From Rhizophagus clarus (taxonomy: Eukaryota; Glomeromycota; Glomeromycetes; Glomerales; Glomeraceae): a DNA stretch of 64,000 nt. Location: contig BLAL01000239.1 in NCBI GenBank assembly GCA_015698045.1, positions 1,116,001 to 1,180,000 of the forward strand. The letters are read 5' to 3'. The position numbers were made by a program, and so were the translations under genes. Below are positions 60,301 to 64,000 of this stretch, piece after piece (within the stretch, counting starts at the first letter, position 1; every line of letters begins with the position of its first letter). The notes beneath the pieces were generated by a model, which worked only from the letters and a program-made list of their open reading frames with translations, did no database searches and was not told the DNA's origin.

Positions 60301-61352
60301 ATCTTTCTCTGAATTATTTAACGATATAATAATATTATTTTAAAATATTTATATAGTAATAAAGTTTGGATTTTGTAATAATCCAATTTACTCGATGAAC
60401 GGAGAAAATCTAAAAATATTAAACAGATTATACTTACTTGAAGATGTAATAAATCCCATTTTTAGGGCTACACTCAAAGAGATTGATGTTATAATACATA
60501 TTTAACTGTGTTCATAAGTATTTTTCGATGAAAACAGCTATTTACAGAGAGTTTTTTAATGAAAACATATTATTTTTTAACATTTATTGACGAAAACAAA
60601 GTTTTTAACAAAAGCAAAGTGTTTTTTAGTATTTTTTTTATAAAGTATCTTTTTAATAAGAACAAAAAATTAAATATTTTTTAAACCAAAGTATTTTCAT
60701 AATAAAATTAAGTTATATAAATTTAAGTTTTATATTTAAAAGAAAGAGAAAGAAAGTGTAAATAAATCAAAGTGCGAAAAAGAGTGTATAAACATAAATA
60801 AATGCTTAGCTGTTCAAAAATAGTGTTTGGAATATATGTTTAAAAAAGAAAATAACTAAAATATGTTTTTTCATTTAGGTCAAGTAAATAAAAATTTTTC
60901 GTTTTTCATGATCGAGCGTGTTGATTAAACATTGCCACAAATATTTCGCGAATAAGTATATCATAATTAAAATATATGCCGATAAAAATAAATATGTTAC
61001 TCTATATAATATAAAGAATTAATAATTTAGACTTTTATTTAAAATAATTTTTATTTTGCTGTGCATTTGAGTAATTATTACTGATAATTTTATTTTCGTG
61101 GCACTGTTTGCTGAAAATCAACAGTATCTTTATTTATGCAAAAAGCAATCGTCTATTTATTTATAACAACGAATTAAAAGCTTGAAAATGCATTTTTAAA
61201 ATTCAAAGAAATTAAAGAAAAATCATTTTTGATTTTAAATAATTGGATTTAAAAAAAAAAGTAATCTATTTATCATTATATGAAAAAGTAGTTTACCGCT
61301 AATTTTAACAAAATAACAAAATTTGCATTTTGATTATAATTATATCTTCACG
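60301..61352. other. AT-rich spacer
   Basis: Very AT-rich, with simple runs (about 60535-60680 reads as repeated variants of TTTTTAAC/AAAACA). No gene recognised. Confidence 0.35.
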
Positions 61353-62440
61353 CTACTTCGTTTGCATAGAAGACATCCCATTTCTGCTTCTTTTTTTTTC
61401 TGCATCTTGATTGGTGAGCTGTAGTGTAATGCTTTTATTACTTTCTATTGTTTCAACCTCTAGTACTAGTAAAGTGGTAACGTGTATTATTCTTCCACTG
61501 ACGTAGTCTAAATAAAAAAGTGAATCTTTTTCCAATACAACATTTTTATGTTTAAAAACTATATTTGCCCCTTTTTCATTTTTAGAGGGAACCATGACAA
61601 TCTCGTTACTAATCATATATGGAATAAGTTTACATATGTTCTTCGCCAAATCAATAGTAAGTTTTATTGATGCTAAAGTTTCATTTTCTATATTCTTCAT
61701 ACTTAATAAAAGTTTTCCATACTTAAAGATCGTGTTATTTTTTAATTGTAGGGGCTCAACATTTCCTGAAAAGTAATAATAGCTATGCAACTTTTTGTGT
61801 ATTGATATTTGTGAGCCAATATACTCTAACTTTGTGAAATTTGTATCATTAAACTTTGGCTTTTCAGATTTTTCGTCCCACTGCACAAACGTTCCAACTG
61901 GACCTTCATTTATCAAGCCACGCGAAAGGAACATGACAAACATTCGATCTACTAAATACTTCTCGTACGTAATCTTTCCTGAATACGATATGCTATAAAG
62001 ACTGGTCAGATGCCACATTTCTTTAAAACAATTCTCCATGTCTGTTTTAAATTTGTTACCATTCTCATCATTATTGTAACTAACGAAGACGCATTCATGC
62101 GTATCACTATAGTTTGAATATTTGTTCACTATTTCTTCCCGTTTCGCTCTACCATTTTTATAATTGTTGTATAACCATTGGAAGCCTTTGTCAATTACTT
62201 TGTCAGTTGCGTTGTCACAAATGACATGTATATTAAATACAGTTTGGATTCCAACACACCCGCAACTAAAAGAGAGTCACCGACTGATCCTTGAAAAGCA
62301 TTTACAGCAGACTTGGCAGCTTCTCTGCTATTCCCATGAAATCCGTACCACACTGAACTAGCCAATGCATAAAAAGTTCCATACTTTGGTACTGTATCAA
62401 AAATGCTCCCCAATTCTATTAGCATTTCTAGCATTTGCAT
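61353..62440 (-). CDS. Unknown protein gene in two reading frames
   Basis: Upstream frame 62440-62195: MQMLEMLIELGSIFDTVPKY, GTFYALASSVWYGFHGNS, AAKSAVNAFQGSVGDSLLVA. Downstream frame from about 62260 to 61353: DKVIDKGFQWLYNNYKNG, THECVFVSYNNDENG, MFLSRGLINEGPVGTFVQWD, ending RNGMSSMQTK. The downstream part is about 300 codons, mixed polar/hydrophobic, without signal peptide or membrane helix. The sequence before 62440 ends in CAG, so an earlier exon may exist. Whether the frames are joined by an intron or the copy is inactive cannot be decided here. No family recognised. Confidence 0.45.
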
Positions 62441-63282
62441 TCTGATCGACTGTTAAAGTATTGTAATACGAGAGAATTAAGTAATTTCTTTCTTTTAATG
62501 ATTATATTTTATTACTTGATAAAATGTTTTTAAATTTTAAAATAATTAAAAATTTCTTTTATTTACTGTATGTTGATTAATAGTTTCATTTAATTTTTAT
62601 ATGCATATGCAACACATGAAAAACCATAAAATTACATTATTTATTGGGATTGCACATGTTAATTTTTCTGTTTTTAACATAGAGATTGAAAAATAATACA
62701 GTACTTGTTTTTACAAAACAATTTATTTAACATGCACGATGTAGTAAGTAATATTGTCATTTGATCAATTTCGAATTATTTCAAAATGACATGATGTCAT
62801 TTGCAATTAAATCTGTTTAGATTTAAAATTAAATCAGGCCAAAATTAACAAGGTGGCATTTTAAAATTGTGTACTGAAATTACAAGCTTGGACGTTTTAG
62901 TGGTTTCACATAGCACCAGATGAAACGGGACAAGTTTTAAACTTAAAAAAATTATTATAATTTAACGTAATAAAGATTTTCTTTAAATGTTTTATAACAT
63001 ATTGCATGATTATGCATATAAATTATGCTTTTATGCAGCTTTATGCAAAAATAGCCACCACTTCTGTTTTTGGAAATAAAAAATAAGAAATCAAATTTAT
63101 TTCTTACGATTTATAATGTTTAATCTCACTTATCTGATGCTTAAATTTTAAAAGAAATAACTTTCAAAGCCCAGAGTTAGAAGATCAGTCTGATTTTCTG
63201 AACTAACAAAAAACAGATAGATCAGGCGCAAATGATGAAGAGCTTCATTATTCGTATTATTTATACTTTATAGGTCTTCAAT
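62441..63282. other. AT-rich spacer
   Basis: No gene, RNA or repeat recognised between the unknown gene and the small hAT-like element. Confidence 0.35.
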
Positions 63283-63424
63283 AGGGTTGGGAAATTAGTA
63301 CAGTTAGTACAGTTTAGTACAGTTTAGTACAGTTAGTACATATAATAATTAATATAAAATTTAGTACAGTACAGTACAAGTACAGGGACAAATTTTACCT
63401 AGTACATACAAATTTCCCAACCCT
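63283..63424. mobile_element. Small hAT-like MITE with GTACAGT repeats
   Basis: Ends AGGGTTGGGAAAT and ATTTCCCAACCCT are inverted, and CAGGGTTGGG-type ends are common in hAT elements. The core is a run of TTAGTACAGT units (about 63295-63400), themselves partly palindromic (GTAC). GGTCT flanks both sides (63273 and 63425), but a full 8-base duplication is not intact. Confidence 0.65.
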
Positions 63425-64000
63425 GGTCTAGTGCTTTCTTTAATTCTAAATGTGCGAATTCAAATGTAGGAAATTTAGCTGAAAAGTTTGTTGGTAACTG
63501 ATAAACTAATTTATATTCCGAAATTGTAAAAAGTTTGGCAGAAAGTAAGAAATTTACAACGTTTTCCGCCATTTTCTCGTAAGAAATAACTATTTTACGC
63601 GTCGCGTCAAAATAAATTTCAATAAGTCACGTGCGATTACTGGTATTTGACATTTCCCCTGTATTACCAGAAATTTTCTACAGGTATCTGGGGAACAATT
63701 TTTTTTTTGCGTAGGTGAAAACATACTCGTCACACCCATATAGATTTGTTCATGCAAATCACAATTTATGCCATTTTATATAAGCAAAATATCCTAGATC
63801 AATGCAAATTTTAACGCATTTTGGATTCATCAAGGATACAATTTACAGCTGAAGAATATCAATTGGTCATATAGAATAACATAAATAATAAGCGTACATA
63901 ACAGCCAATGAATCGTACTGCACCATGTAAGTCAAAAAAGTCTCAGTGAACATTAACCTGTGAACAAATAACCTTATCAGTTCGCACATGTTTCAAATGG
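63425..64000. other. AT-rich spacer to the window edge
   Basis: No open frame, repeat or RNA gene recognised. Confidence 0.35.

Overview
The window looks like nuclear DNA of an arbuscular mycorrhizal fungus (Glomeromycotina, Rhizophagus-like). This is inferred, not proven. The reasons are about three quarters A+T, many short (about 60-90 base) GT-AG introns, fungal families (Zn2Cys6 regulator, LisH/Flo8-type regulator), lineage-expanded gene families in tandem, and small relic transposons. I found no rRNA, tRNA or CRISPR. All gene models were spliced by eye; in each multi-exon model given as complete the exon lengths sum to a whole number of codons.

Left part (1-10.9 kb, accessory): four tandem minus-strand copies of a family joining an N-terminal alpha-helical domain that resembles a retroelement capsid (Gag) domain to C-terminal MIR-type repeats. 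Three are complete (351, 358 and 357 aa, four exons each) and one runs off the left edge. Decayed copies and shared spacer repeats alternate with them, so the locus grew by duplication of a gene-plus-relic unit. A relic of another family lies on the plus strand at 2.5-3.5 kb.

Middle part (12.5-25 kb): a MULE-transposase-derived gene with introns (944 aa), an SV2/SVOP-like MFS transporter with a 12-base microexon, three tandem paralogues of an unnamed four-helix membrane protein with the signature [DE]LGxIPFxCP, and a small SAM-dependent methyltransferase.

Core part (25-52.5 kb, mostly conserved eukaryotic genes): a LisH/Flo8-SSDP-type regulator, a complete Ral GTPase-activating protein alpha-like gene (26 exons, 1975 aa), an ER protein disulfide isomerase ending in KDEL, a Zn2Cys6 transcription factor with a long Q/S/P-rich tail, an unrecognised multi-pass membrane protein, and a GRIP-domain golgin (1241 aa). 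RalGAP and golgin suggest small-GTPase signalling and Golgi tethering, the PDI oxidative folding in the ER; these genes do not form a pathway.

Right part (52.5-64 kb, decayed): a hAT-like non-autonomous element with perfect 27-base inverted ends and an 8-base target duplication, inserted in an unrecognised reading frame; a 5'-truncated exonuclease V gene; a foldback element; a roughly 170-bp tandem repeat with trimeric higher-order structure; an unknown gene in two frames; and a small hAT-like MITE. No complete undescribed system is demonstrated. The best candidates for novelty are the capsid-like/MIR fusion family and the LGxIPFxCP membrane-protein cluster.
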